A stretch of DNA of 64,000 nt from Phytophthora sp. 'mugwort'. Its lineage: Eukaryota > Oomycota > Peronosporomycetes > Peronosporales > Peronosporaceae. The notes below the pieces were generated by a model. It worked only from the letters and a program-made list of their open reading frames with translations. It was not told where the DNA came from and made no database searches. The stretch covers positions 3,782,001-3,846,000 of the forward strand of contig JAUCEF010000017.1 in assembly GCA_033558025.1 (NCBI GenBank), in the 5' to 3' direction. Position numbers and translations under genes: made by a program. Shown here one piece after another: positions 18,834 through 29,823 of this stretch. Position 1 is the stretch's first letter. Every line of letters begins with the position of its first letter.

Positions 18834-21800
18834 ATGAAGCGTGGGCGAGTGGCGACCCGCGGCTCGACGCGCCGTGTGCTCCGGCGAAAGAATGTGGTGG
18901 TGGACGAGGAAGATGAAGACGATGCGGAGGATGTGAGTCAGGAGGAGGAGGAGGAGGAGGAGGAGGAAGAGGAAGCGGAGATGCCCCCGCCCAAGTTGAC
19001 GCGCGCGCAGGCCAAGAAGCAAGAGGCGGAGGCCAAGAAGAACAAGAAAAACACCAAGCAGAAGACTAATAAACAGGAAGAAGAAGAAGAGGAGGAAGAG
19101 GAAGAGGAAGAGGAGGAGGAAGAAGTCGAAGAAGAAGAGGAGGCGGATGTCGAGGAGCGACGCAGAGGAACTCGAGGACGTGGAGGCCATAAACCGCAGC
19201 TGCGAGGCTCCAAGCCCCCGCCCAGGAAGAAACAGAGGCGGAAAATTATCGTCTCGGAAGATGAAGAAGAAGAGGAAGAGGAGGAAGAGGAGGAGGAAGA
19301 AGAAGCGGAGGAAGGTGAGGAGGAGGAGGAAGATGAAGAAGACGATGAAGAAGAAGAAGAAGAGGAGGAGGAGGTAGAAGTGGTGACGCCTTGCACGAGG
19401 AAGATGCAGGTACGCAAGGAACAGATCAAAACGACTCCCAGAGGCAAGACGAGGGCCAAGACAGCTACGACGGAAAAGAAAGCGCCTCCGGAGAAGAAGC
19501 AGACCAGGAAGAGGCAGGCACAAAAGAAGATTGACGAGAGGGCCGAGAGCGAGGTGGAAGAAGAGGAAAACAAGGAGGAGGGAGACGACGCGAAGAGCGA
19601 TTCAAAGGAGGAGAAGTCGGCCAGTGAACCGCCGTCTGCAGCCGCAACGCCATCGTCGTCACCTATGAAACGCAAGGGCTTGTCAATTGACACGCTGATG
19701 AACAACGCGGACGAGGAAGACGACCATGAAGAGCAAGCTGATGTCGAAATGACGCCGGCTTCGGCGTCTGCGTCGGATACCGGAACGGATGCGAACGAAG
19801 TTCCAGACCAACACTTCCGCGAGATACTCAGTGGAGCTTCTTCCGAGCCAAAGCTTATGGAGGTTTTGACGGATGCGTGTGGACAGCTAATTCGAGAGGG
19901 CAGACTTCCAAGCCGATTATTTGCCGTGACTTTGCTTGGTTCCGTAAAGGAAAACCCCAAGCGATTCGGTCAACCCGCTGTGCTCAAGTATCTGCTGCGA
20001 CTACTGCGGTCGAAGCACTACGTCAGCATGAAGGACCCGTTAGACCACGGAAAGAAGCAAAGCACGGCTATAGCTCTGGGATCAGGACATCCAGCAGGAC
20101 CGACTGAATACTTTCAGATCTCGCTGCCTGTGCTAGTGACGAACGTCTTGGTGCAGGTCATGAAGGACATTGACGAGTGGCCAGTTGATAGCGTTAAGGT
20201 GTTTCTGGATGACTCGCTTTATTCTCGAGTCTGGGTCGATCACGAGCTGAGCCAACTATTTGTTCACAACGTAAAGACTGTCCTGGGGACGACTGGGAGT
20301 GAGCAGCAGCCAACACAATCTCTCGTTCGGCGACGGTTCCAGGGTGTTAATGTGGTACAGGACATGAGAGACCTGATCACCAACCATATTCGTGCACGTC
20401 TTGTAGAACTGGAGAAAGAAAGACCCAGTAGCATGGGAGGTTCTTCTGGAATTGGCGGTAATCACGCTGTTCGGAACATGATCATGACGCTGGTCGACTT
20501 TGCGTGTATTCCTCAGGTGCGCGTGTTCAGTGCCGAACACCTGGAGGCATGGCTGCAAAACCCATCCGTCAAGGGCCCAGCAAAAGAGTTACTGAACAAA
20601 ATCGTTGCGCTCTGCAAGTCAACGAGTTCTCAGGATATTGGCACAGTGGATCTGTTGCTTAAGTTGAAGCTGAAGTCGACCATGTTCCAGCTCAAGGTCG
20701 AAGCCATCACGCATCTCGTGTGTAACAACCCCGTCTACTTGAATCGTGCTCTATCGATGTTTATCGCGCGCGAGAGGCCCAACAACATGTCAAGGGATGT
20801 GGACAACATCAAAATGCTTCAGCATATCTTCCGGGCATCGCGTTCAATGTCAGCATCGTCTATCCTAGGCAGCCCGGACGATTTATTTTACCGTCGGCCT
20901 ATCGAGCATCAAGGTACTCTGGCTAGTCGAGAACTGGCACGTGTGTTCCGTGAAATGGCCGGCGTCTCGGAGGTTGCTCCAGTGCTGAAGACTATTGTGC
21001 GCAAAATTCTGAAGCAGTTGACATTCGAACAGGTTGACATCAAGGCGCTTTGCGTAGGAATTCTCGATAATGACGGCCATTGGGATGCGCTGGCGGGTGA
21101 CGCGCGGGTTTTGGACTATATGGGACTCGTCACAGGTGTTGTGTGGCTGATCTTGCTCATGCGAGGAGCAGCTGTGAAGAGCCTTCAGATTCAGCAGTCG
21201 AATGCCAGCAGCCGTCAAGGCACAGGAACAACTGTACTCGGGTCATCAGGTCTCAAGCTTGGTGGCACCCAAGCCATCCCTAGACGTGGTTCTAACCCAC
21301 CACTTCCAGTGTCAAGAACAAACAGACTTGGTCCTCAAAAAGGTAAGCAACCACTGGGCAAGTCGTCGCTTTCATCAGGCCATACCTCACTGGGCAGTGG
21401 TAGCAGTATCCCAAGCGGCAATGGCCCTAGTGGAAGTGGTGGCAGCAATGGCAATGGTGGAGCTTCGGAAGGAACAAAAACAGTGAAACTTTCGGTATGG
21501 GCCAAAGAAGAGCTGCAACAAGCCCTAGCTTTCGTGCAGCGAGAGGCAATAATCTGCTGTCGTGACGTATTGAAGCACTTTGGTCTCAATGGCGACTCAC
21601 CTTTCGAGAAGATGCTCTATGAAAACATTGTGAAAAAGTTGCTTTTCCTTGATATCCCCCCGGACGTGCAGCCGACGGAGCACGATCGAACGTGTTTTCA
21701 ATCGACAAAGGAGGATATTCCTGTTCATGAAGACTCGCTGGAGCTTCTCACGAGTTTGTACAATTCGTGCAGAGCTGTTGACCGCATGGAAGCTCTGCGG

Positions 21801-24800
21801 ACGCTGGAGACTATTGTCTTCCGCGGTGCCGAGGCTCATATGCACCGTGAAGCTTTGTGGCGTCACCACGAAGATGATCTAGCTGCCTATGCCCAACATG
21901 GCGGAGTGCTTGGAATTGAAGTGAAGAACAGCCAATTCGTCGAGGATCTACTCAAGCTTGCATCGGTGCGTGCTTCGATTATGCGCGAAGCGTTATATGG
22001 CTTTCAGCTACACTTACTAACCGATGGCTTTGTTCTGTTAATACAGTGGCAAGGTAGTGACGAGAAACAGGAGCAAGAATTTTGCCATTCAAGCCGCTTC
22101 TGGATTTGTTGCTCCATTTTATTGGTAAAGACAATTCTGATGAAGGTTTGAGAAGGCATGAACACTAATTTGTTGTGAACAATGTAGATTGTTGGATGCT
22201 TCAATCCCAACACCGTAGGTACTTTCTTGTGGGAGGAGTTTCCGACGCTACGGGGTTTGATGCAGATGGTCATAACTGGTCGATACACGTTCCCGGCTAT
22301 CAGTGCCCCGGATCCATTGCTACTTGGCAAACACAGAACTGCTTTTCCTGACCTGATCCAAGGCAATCTACAGCTGCGCGAATACGAGCAGCAGTTGCTA
22401 CAACTTAACCAAGGCGATCCATTGGTGACAGGGGACCCGCTTATGCTGTTAGATGCCAATGGATTGGCACGCCAACCGCCACCAGCAATTCTGGAACACC
22501 TCCGTACCCTGGACCGCAAATTTAAGCTCGGCATGCGTCTTCGACAAAGTCGAAAGAAGGATTTTCTCATGGAAATGGTTGCCGGAAATGACGATAAACA
22601 CGCAGCACAACATGCTCATGTTGCAGCTAACAGTGCGTGGTGGATCGCAGACATCGTTTGTGAGGACTTTGACACAGTGCAGTATCTGCCTTATGGGTGT
22701 TTGTGCCAGTTGCTCCTTCTTGCAGTGAGTCCCAACAACTTCAAGAATAATCCAGACTCGCTCGCTCAAGTGCCCCCGAATCAACCAGCACTAGCTCAAA
22801 TAATCCCACGCTTGCTCAGGAAATTGCGCGAGTGTCTTGCGGATGGAAACGACTCGGAAGTGGCATCAAATGTCGTCTTGTACTATCTGGAATGCTTGAA
22901 TTCTTCCGCGTTGTCGACGCGACGAGTGGCCGCTCATATTCTTTACCTGCTTACGGCACCTCGCAGTATTGAAGATCTATCGGAAGAAATTCACCAAGTT
23001 GTTGTTTCCTCTAGTGCAGAGACGCTGAACTTCTCGTGGCTGCGTGAGTTGGGGAAGCTACCGTGCTATAGCAGCATCCGCAGTAAGATTTTCCGCTCGT
23101 TAGAGACTCTTCTCGAGCTGGAGGCATCTATACCGTCACTCTGTATGTGCGTGAAGGCACTACACGACTTCTCAAAAGATGACAATGATGCAGCGACCAG
23201 CACAATCGAGCTGGGAGATATCAAAAAGGAAGACGATAGTAGTCATCCCAAGAAATCCGCTATTGAGCAGTCACTGTTGTTAGCGGGAGCGTATGGAAGA
23301 TTTCTAGCTGGACGTGATTTGATGTCAACACTATTGCTGAAGAATCTCGATATATATGCTATTACAGTGGAAGTAATATGGCGTGCAATTGAGTCCCAAC
23401 TGGAAATTGCGCCTCAGCTCAAGGCAACTTCTGGAATCAGCTTTTCGGACTGCAAGGTCTTTTACGTGACAGACGGAGCAAACACTATCCGCGAAATCAA
23501 ACTACCTCTTGCGATTGTTCATGGCGCCATCCAGGTGCTTTGCTCACCACATGCACACACAGAATCATCGGATAGAACTGCCACATGCTTGGCAAGGCTG
23601 ACTCAAAGTTTGTTCCCGAAAGCGACGTCAAATGCGGCGATCCTGTCGAGCACTGGTCTCATCGCGACGAAGGATTCTCGTCTGTATCCAGACCATTTGC
23701 TGGTCAAGCTAGCTGTCGCAACTTCTACTACAAACGCTGATCTCTGCGCTATTGCTATCCATGCCATGTCGTGTGAATCACTGTGGAATCTTCTCGAGCA
23801 ATCAGGTCTAAGCGAGCAGTGTCTTGAGATCGCATTGCGCATGACTCTTGACACAATTCAGAGAAATGAGAGCAAGGCCGTTGCCAGCTTGTTAACTGTG
23901 ACAAAATCGTCGGATATCTCAATTGCAGCGAACACCGTACTGATGCAACTGAGTGCTTATGACGCAGTCTCCTCGCTCTCCTCGGATGTGGTGGATAAAC
24001 TAAAGCTACTACGCGAGTGGCTTCAGAAGCAAAGTGGATCAAACCCCATTGTGGCAACCGAAGATGACGAAGAAGCACTTTTGCTCTCAGAAGGATTCAC
24101 TGCATTCAAGCTTCAGACGAGTGAGTCTAGCGCCACATCCACGGCATCAGTTTACACGGAGCCTATGGCAGAAGTGGCCAAGACGCCTTCAACATCTAAA
24201 CGTCACGAGAGATCGAGAACTGATGTGGCGGTTTTTAAGGATACCTACTGTGGCGCCTTTCGCCACTCGCAAGTGCAAGATGATGCAACTGGATCCGTTG
24301 ACACTGTCTCGTTGATAAAGGGCTTAGTGAAGGAGCTGAAGCGAAGCTGTAGCACGGGATCCAAGCCTGACGCTGTAGTCCCTGAAGACTTTGTTTATGC
24401 CGCCTGTCAAGCGATGCGACGGTCGTGCCCGAAGGGTGAGCACTCTACCACGCCTTCTTCAGCTGACTTGTGGACGCTGCATATGTCATTGCTACACTTT
24501 ACAGGCTCGTCCTGCAATTCCGAGGCTGCTGCTGCTCAACTTGCAAGGGCATTACTTCAACTTGTGGACCACTTACCAACCTGTTCCAGTACTGCCCACC
24601 GCAAGGAATGCAGTGGATTCGTGCAGCGTGCTTTGGACAATTTTGGCGAAGGTTTCGCAGGGTCCTACTCGGCTTCCGTCAGCTTCATTCGGCATCTATC
24701 TCAAGCCTCCACCGCTGAGGGCCTTGACATCCTGAAAGACCCAACAGTTGCGTTGGATGTCTACACAGTGCTGGAGTTGGTAGTGCAGTTCATTGATCAA

Positions 24801-26457
24801 ACTATTGCACGGTGGAAACTCCAGGGTGTTTCGCTTCGTTTGGATGCCATGGCACTGTACAGTCTGGTGGTGCTCCTGAAAGAAGTAGAGGTACTTCGCC
24901 GTGTCCAAGACGATAGGCCTGGAAAGGCGACCAGGTCATGTGCGGCTGACCTCTTGACGAGCTTCGCGCATGATCACGCTGATGATACTACGATGCTCAA
25001 TCTTTTGGATCCAATTATGACTGCGGACCCGCATTTGGCAAGCATACGTGACGTCGTTGCAATCCATGGAGATGTCAAGAGAGACTTCATCGGGGTATGC
25101 ACATGCCGCCCGTTTGTTGGAGTTACTGCTATACATTTCTTACTTACCATGCTTGTACTGATCTTGCTACAGGCCTTATACTTCCAAAACCCCAAGCTCG
25201 TCGCTGGACTTCTCGATACGCTAAATCCCGACTGGGAATCACTCGTTAACATCGATGTTAGTGCTGGCCAGCAGTATGAATTAATGATTCGTGACCGCCA
25301 GTTACTATCACAGGTGGACGAAATGCTGAGTGATTTGACGCGGGACGGAACCGAAGTCGTCGAGCGCTTCCGAGAGCTAACTCGATGTCACCCCATGTTG
25401 GTGCTATCGCGCTTCCCTCGGCAGCTCATGCAGCACTTTGGAACGGTGTCGCTGTCTCAACTCTACCTTAACACAACGTTCTTCCAAAACGTACGTTTGA
25501 CCTGTACTGATTACTGTAATTAGCGACTAACCCTCTGTGATTTTTTTGTTTCAGATTCTGAGCGCTATGCAGATCATGCGACCTCATATGCGTCACAAGC
25601 ACAGCGTCCTTGAGCCGTTCTGCCAGTTCCTGTTCGAGATCCTGCGCGTGATAGCCGACCATCACGCTGTCGAGTTCCACCAGCTTGTCTCGCACACTTG
25701 GGAGTTTTTCTACGACGCGCTTGAAGACGACTTTGATCTCGCTCATGAGCTGATTTTCTCGACACCGCGTGTTCTCTTGCTGGAAAGTATCGTCAACATG
25801 TACGAGTCGCAATCGGAGACGGTGGCGTTTGGAGAGGTCTTGGTGCAGCGTCACAGTGAGTGGAGCTTGCGTGCGACTCTGGAATCAATTCGAGCAGGAC
25901 GCAATAAACCCCACTCAGCTGCGAGTCAGCAACAACAAATCGAGCAGTTATTGACTCGTATTGAGAGCCGAGACTCTCTCTCCGTCACTGGTGGCAAGCC
26001 GTTGACAGAGCGTACAGACATGAGTGCCATCATACAGGGGCTTCAAGCGATTGATTTCTTGTGCGCAAAGACAGACCAAGGAGCGGCAGTAGTGGCATTG
26101 CTGCGACGCTGTGCAGCACCAGTGGCGTCACTGTTAGTGACGGAGACGGTGACAAAAGCAGTCATGGCTGCGTTATGCCCGACGTTGCTTAATCTGATGA
26201 GGTACGACTCCGTCTGTGTTGACGATGTCATGCGCCAGTATGTGCAGTGTCTACGTGTCGTCCGACCTGGTTTGAAGGAAGCTGCAGTGAACACTGTTCT
26301 GGAATTTCTGGTCTTTGCAGATGCGCGTCAACGGCGACAGATCCTGCAACAGCTCTTTGATGACCCGAGCGAAATCGCAAAGAGTAAGCTTGGAGTGTAT
26401 CTAAAGAGCGCAGCCTTCCGGACAACACTCTTGGTAACATCTAAGACATCAGCGTAG
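18834..26457 (+). CDS. INTS1: Integrator complex subunit 1 (INTS1 homologue, about 2,445 aa)
   Basis: Model exons: 18834-21965, 22047-22124, 22188-25094, 25173-25490 and 25555-26457. The start MKRGR is preferred to an upstream ATG at 18750 that lies only 11 bp past the previous stop. Residues 1-260 are a highly acidic and basic low-complexity tail. INTS1 identity rests on the DUF3677-like block (WPVDSVKVFLDDSLYSRVWV), the block GCFNPNTVG...WEEFPTL with LMQMV, PPPAILEHLRTLDRKFKLG with RQSRKKDFL, and the C-terminal HPMLVLSRFPRQL. INTS1 scaffolds Integrator, which cleaves snRNA and paused transcripts with RNA polymerase II. The introns at 25095-25172 and 25555's upstream intron (25491-25554) have good donors and CTAAC-like or polypyrimidine acceptors. 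Exon 22047-22124 is doubtful: its in-phase reading looks poor while another frame looks solenoid-like. A Ser/Gly-rich insert lies near 21340-21470. It converges on PIG-F, 47 bp away. Confidence 0.85.
18903..19380 (+). repeat. acidic GAR/GAA low-complexity tract inside INTS1
   Basis: Several purine-rich runs of GAG/GAA codons (about 18940-18970, 19078-19135, 19255-19380) encode poly-Glu blocks of 12-25 residues separated by Lys/Arg-rich segments. They lie within the N-terminal tail of the INTS1 gene. The strand asymmetry (almost no C or T) makes them prone to replication slippage, and it creates long false frames on the opposite strand. Confidence 0.85.
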
Positions 26458-26504
26458 CAACAAGGTGAATGATTCCAATGTAATGTCGAGTTCTAACATT
26501 CGAG

Positions 26505-27408
26505 TTAATCTTTCTTCGTCGCCTTAGCACTGAAAGACGTCGATGTGACTCCAATAAAGGTACTGACGAGGATTCCACCAGCATGGCCGATCAAAGTGCC
26601 GTACGCGCAAGTCAACGGCCATTGCTACAACAAATATACCACACGAGTTAAGTAACTAACTGCCTCACAGAAGTGCAGAAAGTTGTTCATCTTTACCTGC
26701 CACGGTCGATCCCAGTCCAGCGGAATGGGGAGAGCACCAACATAAGCTCCCAGCAAGGCACCGATGGATGAGCACACCAGGTACAGCCTCTGCGTATCAC
26801 TCACACTGCACACGGAAGAGTCAAGACACGGCAAGAACTACAAAGCCAGAAGGTCCCAATCCCATCGGAGCTCTACGTACTTAAGCTCTAGCAGCAGATC
26901 GAGCCACTTGCGTGGCGCACACCCCAAGTACACTGCCAAGGGCATCGTTGCACAACTCGATAGCAGCAGAGCAAGTAACGACGTCTGCATCCACAGACTA
27001 CACAGTCATCAGCTTAACGTGCTCCACCAAGGAAGCTGAAGACACTCCACGTACTCGACTACAGGAGCTCCGAACAAGACAATGATCACGTGGAACACTG
27101 CTGAGCCCAAGATGAGACCTAAAATCCCATGAATCATTTGCTTGGGCATCGAGTCGTCTAAAGAGCGAAGAACCACCAGGTCCGAGGCCAAGAACACCGC
27201 TACGATGGCGGCCACCACGGGCGCGAGGCCACTCAGAACGGCATCTTCCAGGTGCTGGTTAAACCTACGCAGACAATTGATACTAGATTAGTACTAGAAG
27301 TTGAAAGAAGAGTAGTAGACGTTGGGTTGCTGCCTACAGCAAGAGAGGGAGATAGCGAGCCACGGTGCCAGGCAGCACGAGCTGGAGAGACTTGGGGAGC
27401 AACGCCAT
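26505..27408 (-). CDS. PIGF: PIG-F, GPI ethanolamine-phosphate transferase subunit (5 exons, 208 aa)
   Basis: Minus-strand exons: 27338-27408, 27055-27264, 26881-26997, 26697-26805 and 26505-26624. They sum to 627 nt. The protein is short and hydrophobic with several membrane helices. Family-defining stretches are HVIIVLFGAPV near the middle, WMQTSLLALLLSSC with PLAVYLG, and above all GALPIPLDWDRPWQ joined across an intron to WPLTCAYGTLIGHAGG. PIG-F is an ER-membrane partner of PIG-O/PIG-G, which add ethanolamine phosphate to the GPI precursor. Its length is close to the usual 210-220 residues. Introns of 57-91 bp have GTAGGC, GTACGT or GTAAAG donors. It ends 47 bp from INTS1, which it faces tail to tail. 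Confidence 0.88.
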
Positions 27409-27440
27409 GATGATGCAGTTGCAAAGATGACGAAGGCACA

Positions 27441-27834
27441 ATGAACGGCGTATCATATGATAGTTATCCTAAGCCATTTCGGCCGCACGATTTTGTAGAA
27501 GCCAAAAAGGATAAAACCCTTTTTGGATTCGCTGAAAAGGCACTGCAGCTTAGGATATCTGCTCATTATGTGCGACTTCCAGCCTCCCACACCACGGACT
27601 TTCTTCGAGAGGTCCCCCGTGATGGCGTTCACCAACGAGAAGCGATGGCCAGTGGGTTCCAAGCCTGACGCAATGGAAGAAAGAGCCCCCGCAATGGCCT
27701 CTATGGCTGCATGGCCCACGAGCTCCGCCGCCAACTTCTCCAGACTCCCACAAGAGCCAGGGGTCAAGATGGTACAGGACTCGAAGTGCTTTAACCGTCT
27801 CCATGTAGTATTTAGTCGAATTGCTTTTGTTTTT
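27441..27834. other. coding-like segment of unresolved strand
   Basis: Both strands are open here. The minus frame (27453-27834) has no ATG before its content, which includes LKHFESCTILTPGSCGSLEK, LAAELVGHAAIEAIAGALSS and GLEPTGHRFSLVNAITGDLS. Its composition looks like a genuine helix-rich protein and its third codon positions are fairly GC-rich. The plus frame from 27441 (MNGVSYDSYPKPFRPHDFVE) is 75 codons and less convincing. It may be a gene fragment or an exon of a gene I cannot assemble. It sits between the start of PIG-F and a small spliced gene. I assign no function. Confidence 0.35.
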
Positions 27835-27890
27835 GCTTAAATTAATACCAGATCGTGACTCCGAAGGCTTATTATGCTACACATGACACC

Positions 27891-28225
27891 ATGCCACCAC
27901 GAAATCAAGGTTTGTATAGCCTTGATACGCTATGAATTACAGGTCAAGCGACTGACAAAATTTGTTTATTTTTTATTTGTAGTGATCATGATGGCTTCAA
28001 CGCATAGTATCATGAAGGAACAGTACCAAGCTGCAGACCGCCGAGTAAGTGGTGATGAGTGAGTTGCTAGATTGTTTTTGTATTGACAGTTGATTGCGAT
28101 GCTGTAGATTTCTGGTAAAAGAGGGAACGGAGACCAAAATTCATCGAGTCCTCGGCCGTCAAAGCAGCATCGGCCTTGTGGGTGAAGAGACGGAGACAGT
28201 CGTGACTGGACTAGTAGGAGTCTAG
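27891..28225 (+). CDS. small spliced gene, unknown product (3 exons, 70 aa)
   Basis: Exons 27891-27909, 27983-28058 and 28108-28225 sum to 213 nt. The first intron is GTTTGT to TTTGTAG and the second GTGAGT to GCTGTAG, and both preserve phase. The product starts MPPRNQVIMMASTHSIMKEQ, continues through ADRRVSGDEFLVKEGTETKI and ends with Gly/Val/Glu-rich sequence (SSIGLVGEETETVVTGLVGV). No signal peptide or membrane helix is visible and I do not recognise the family. Agreement of three exons in phase, and a natural-looking product, support a real gene. It converges on the 328-residue gene 105 bp downstream. Confidence 0.55.
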
Positions 28226-28329
28226 GAGGAATGCGAGCGAACCAGTAAGTTATAGACGGTTTATAAACACAGAACTGGAGGCACTGGATAGAGTTGGTGC
28301 TCGAGCTTGGAGCTGGGGGATCAAAAAGC

Positions 28330-29372
28330 TCAGTCAAAATCACAGAGCGAATCCATGGCTTGCGGAGAGATGAGGGTGTCGGTCCAGTTCAGCAGATTGT
28401 TGACTTCCTCCTCGTCTACGGACTCGTCTAAGTCGATGTCAGTGGCATTGGAGGGAGCAGCTACTCGAGGTGAAATGACAGCAGCGTGACGGGAGAATTC
28501 TTCATTCGAAGACGCGTCTGTCGAGATGCTGGGCTTGCTGAGAGGTGGCAATAGTAATAAAGCAGAGGAAGCCTTGGAACTCGCAGATTCACTGAGTAAC
28601 ATCACACCACTTGAAGCAAGAGCAGAATGGATGGGTGGCAATCTCGTCACAATACGATCCACCGCTACTTCCTTCGTCTCTGGCTTTGCTTGTGGCATTA
28701 CTTGTCGTGAGGCGTCACTCTTGTCATTACCAGCTTGTTTGATCCACGTCGCAAACATCCTCTTGCGCTTCTGCACCTGCTCCAATGCCGTCAGCGTCTT
28801 CTTGCCCTTTTTCTTTGGTTTCAGAGGCTTGAATGGAGCTCTCGATGAATTTTCATCGTGTGTTTCCTGGTTATTCTCTTCACGCGGCTTTCTCTGTCCA
28901 TCCGCAACATCTTCAGCCTCAATCGTCCTTGTCCTCGCGGAGGCACTAGACGCAGTTGATCGTGCCGACGCTGGCCGACTCGAGCACCGACTGCCAACTT
29001 CCGAATTCACGCTGCCTCGTGGACCCATCACAAGACCATTCTTCGTCTTCGTACTTAACCCATTCGTCCTGGACTTAGCAGCTAATAACATCGAAGGCAA
29101 CTTCGCTACCAGAGGCTGCATGAGCTCTCGAATTCGGTCATCATCGTCTCCAGGAGGCACTTGACCTCGTAGTTGGGCCTCCCACTCCTGGCGCAGTCTC
29201 TGAATCGCATCGTCCTGGATCTTGGCCAGTCGATACTCCTGCCACGGCCCGATGTACATGACGCCGACCTCCGCACTGCAACAATGCACGACATCTTTGC
29301 GCTATTAATACCATCGCTTGGCTAATCATACGTCTCCGCAATCCTAATCGTACTTAGTGGTTTAGACCGCAT
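28330..29372 (-). CDS. unknown charged protein (two exons, 328 aa)
   Basis: Exons 29332-29372 and 28330-29275 are joined over a 56-bp intron (GTATGA to TTGCAG), changing the N-terminus to MRSKPLSTIRIAET followed by AEVGVMYIGPWQEYRLAKIQ. The first about 90 residues form the most ordered part, with a predicted helix or coiled coil (DDAIQRLRQEWEAQL). The rest is Ser/Lys/Glu-rich and probably disordered, with a basic cluster KPLKPKKKGKK that could act as a nuclear signal. The tail is acidic (DIDLDESVDEEEVNN). I do not recognise it. It starts only 75 bp from the divergent PET117 start, so the two share a very short promoter. Confidence 0.7.
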
Positions 29373-29447
29373 AGACGCGGGTGGTGGGTGGGTCAGGCTC
29401 AGGTCATAGTTCAATCCGCACAAGAGGTAGAGAGACGAACACAGACC

Positions 29448-29740
29448 ATGTTGGGGCTCGTGCGCGTGCTCAAGGACAAGGCGCCGGTGCTGATGCTCAG
29501 CGGCATGTGCGTTGGCGCCGCCTACGCTGTTTACTACGCGCACCACCAGCAGATCAGCGAGAAGAAGGTGCGTTAATTAACATTTTAATATCGTCTGGTG
29601 GTGCACTTGCTGTCACTTGAACTGCATCGATTCATCGACTATTTTGTTTGCTGTAGGTGATGCGTCAGGGCGTGATCAACGACATTAAGCGGGACAGGAT
29701 CAAGCGACGGGAGATGCAGCAGCAACAACACGAACAGTAA
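29448..29740 (+). CDS. PET117: PET117-like cytochrome c oxidase assembly factor (67 aa)
   Basis: Exons 29448-29567 and 29657-29740 flank an 89-bp intron (GTGCGT to CTGTAG). The product has a single membrane helix (APVLMLSGMCVGAAYAVYYA), then a His/Gln-rich turn and the family hallmark RQGVINDIKRDRIKRREM. PET117 proteins are tiny mitochondrial inner-membrane proteins that assist complex IV assembly, linked to haem a synthesis. The size is a little below the usual 70-80 residues. The start ATG at 29448 was chosen over an upstream in-frame start because it places the helix at the expected distance from the N-terminus. It converges on the 1,512-residue gene 83 bp away. Confidence 0.75.
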
Positions 29741-29823
29741 ACAGAGTCACAACGTGTGGCAGTCAGCAAACTGACCAACCTTCAAGAGTCTACAGCTCAT
29801 TTGTTGTTTCTACATACCCTGAG

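Noticed and set aside
18744..19960. Long minus-strand frames rich in Leu/Phe or Ser opposite the acidic tract
   Set aside because: They are the complement of GAG/GAA runs in INTS1 and have no natural composition.
21342..21470. Possible intron starting GTAAGC in INTS1
   Set aside because: No branch site or pyrimidine tract precedes a fitting acceptor, and the stretch translates in frame to a Ser/Gly-rich linker typical of disordered inserts.
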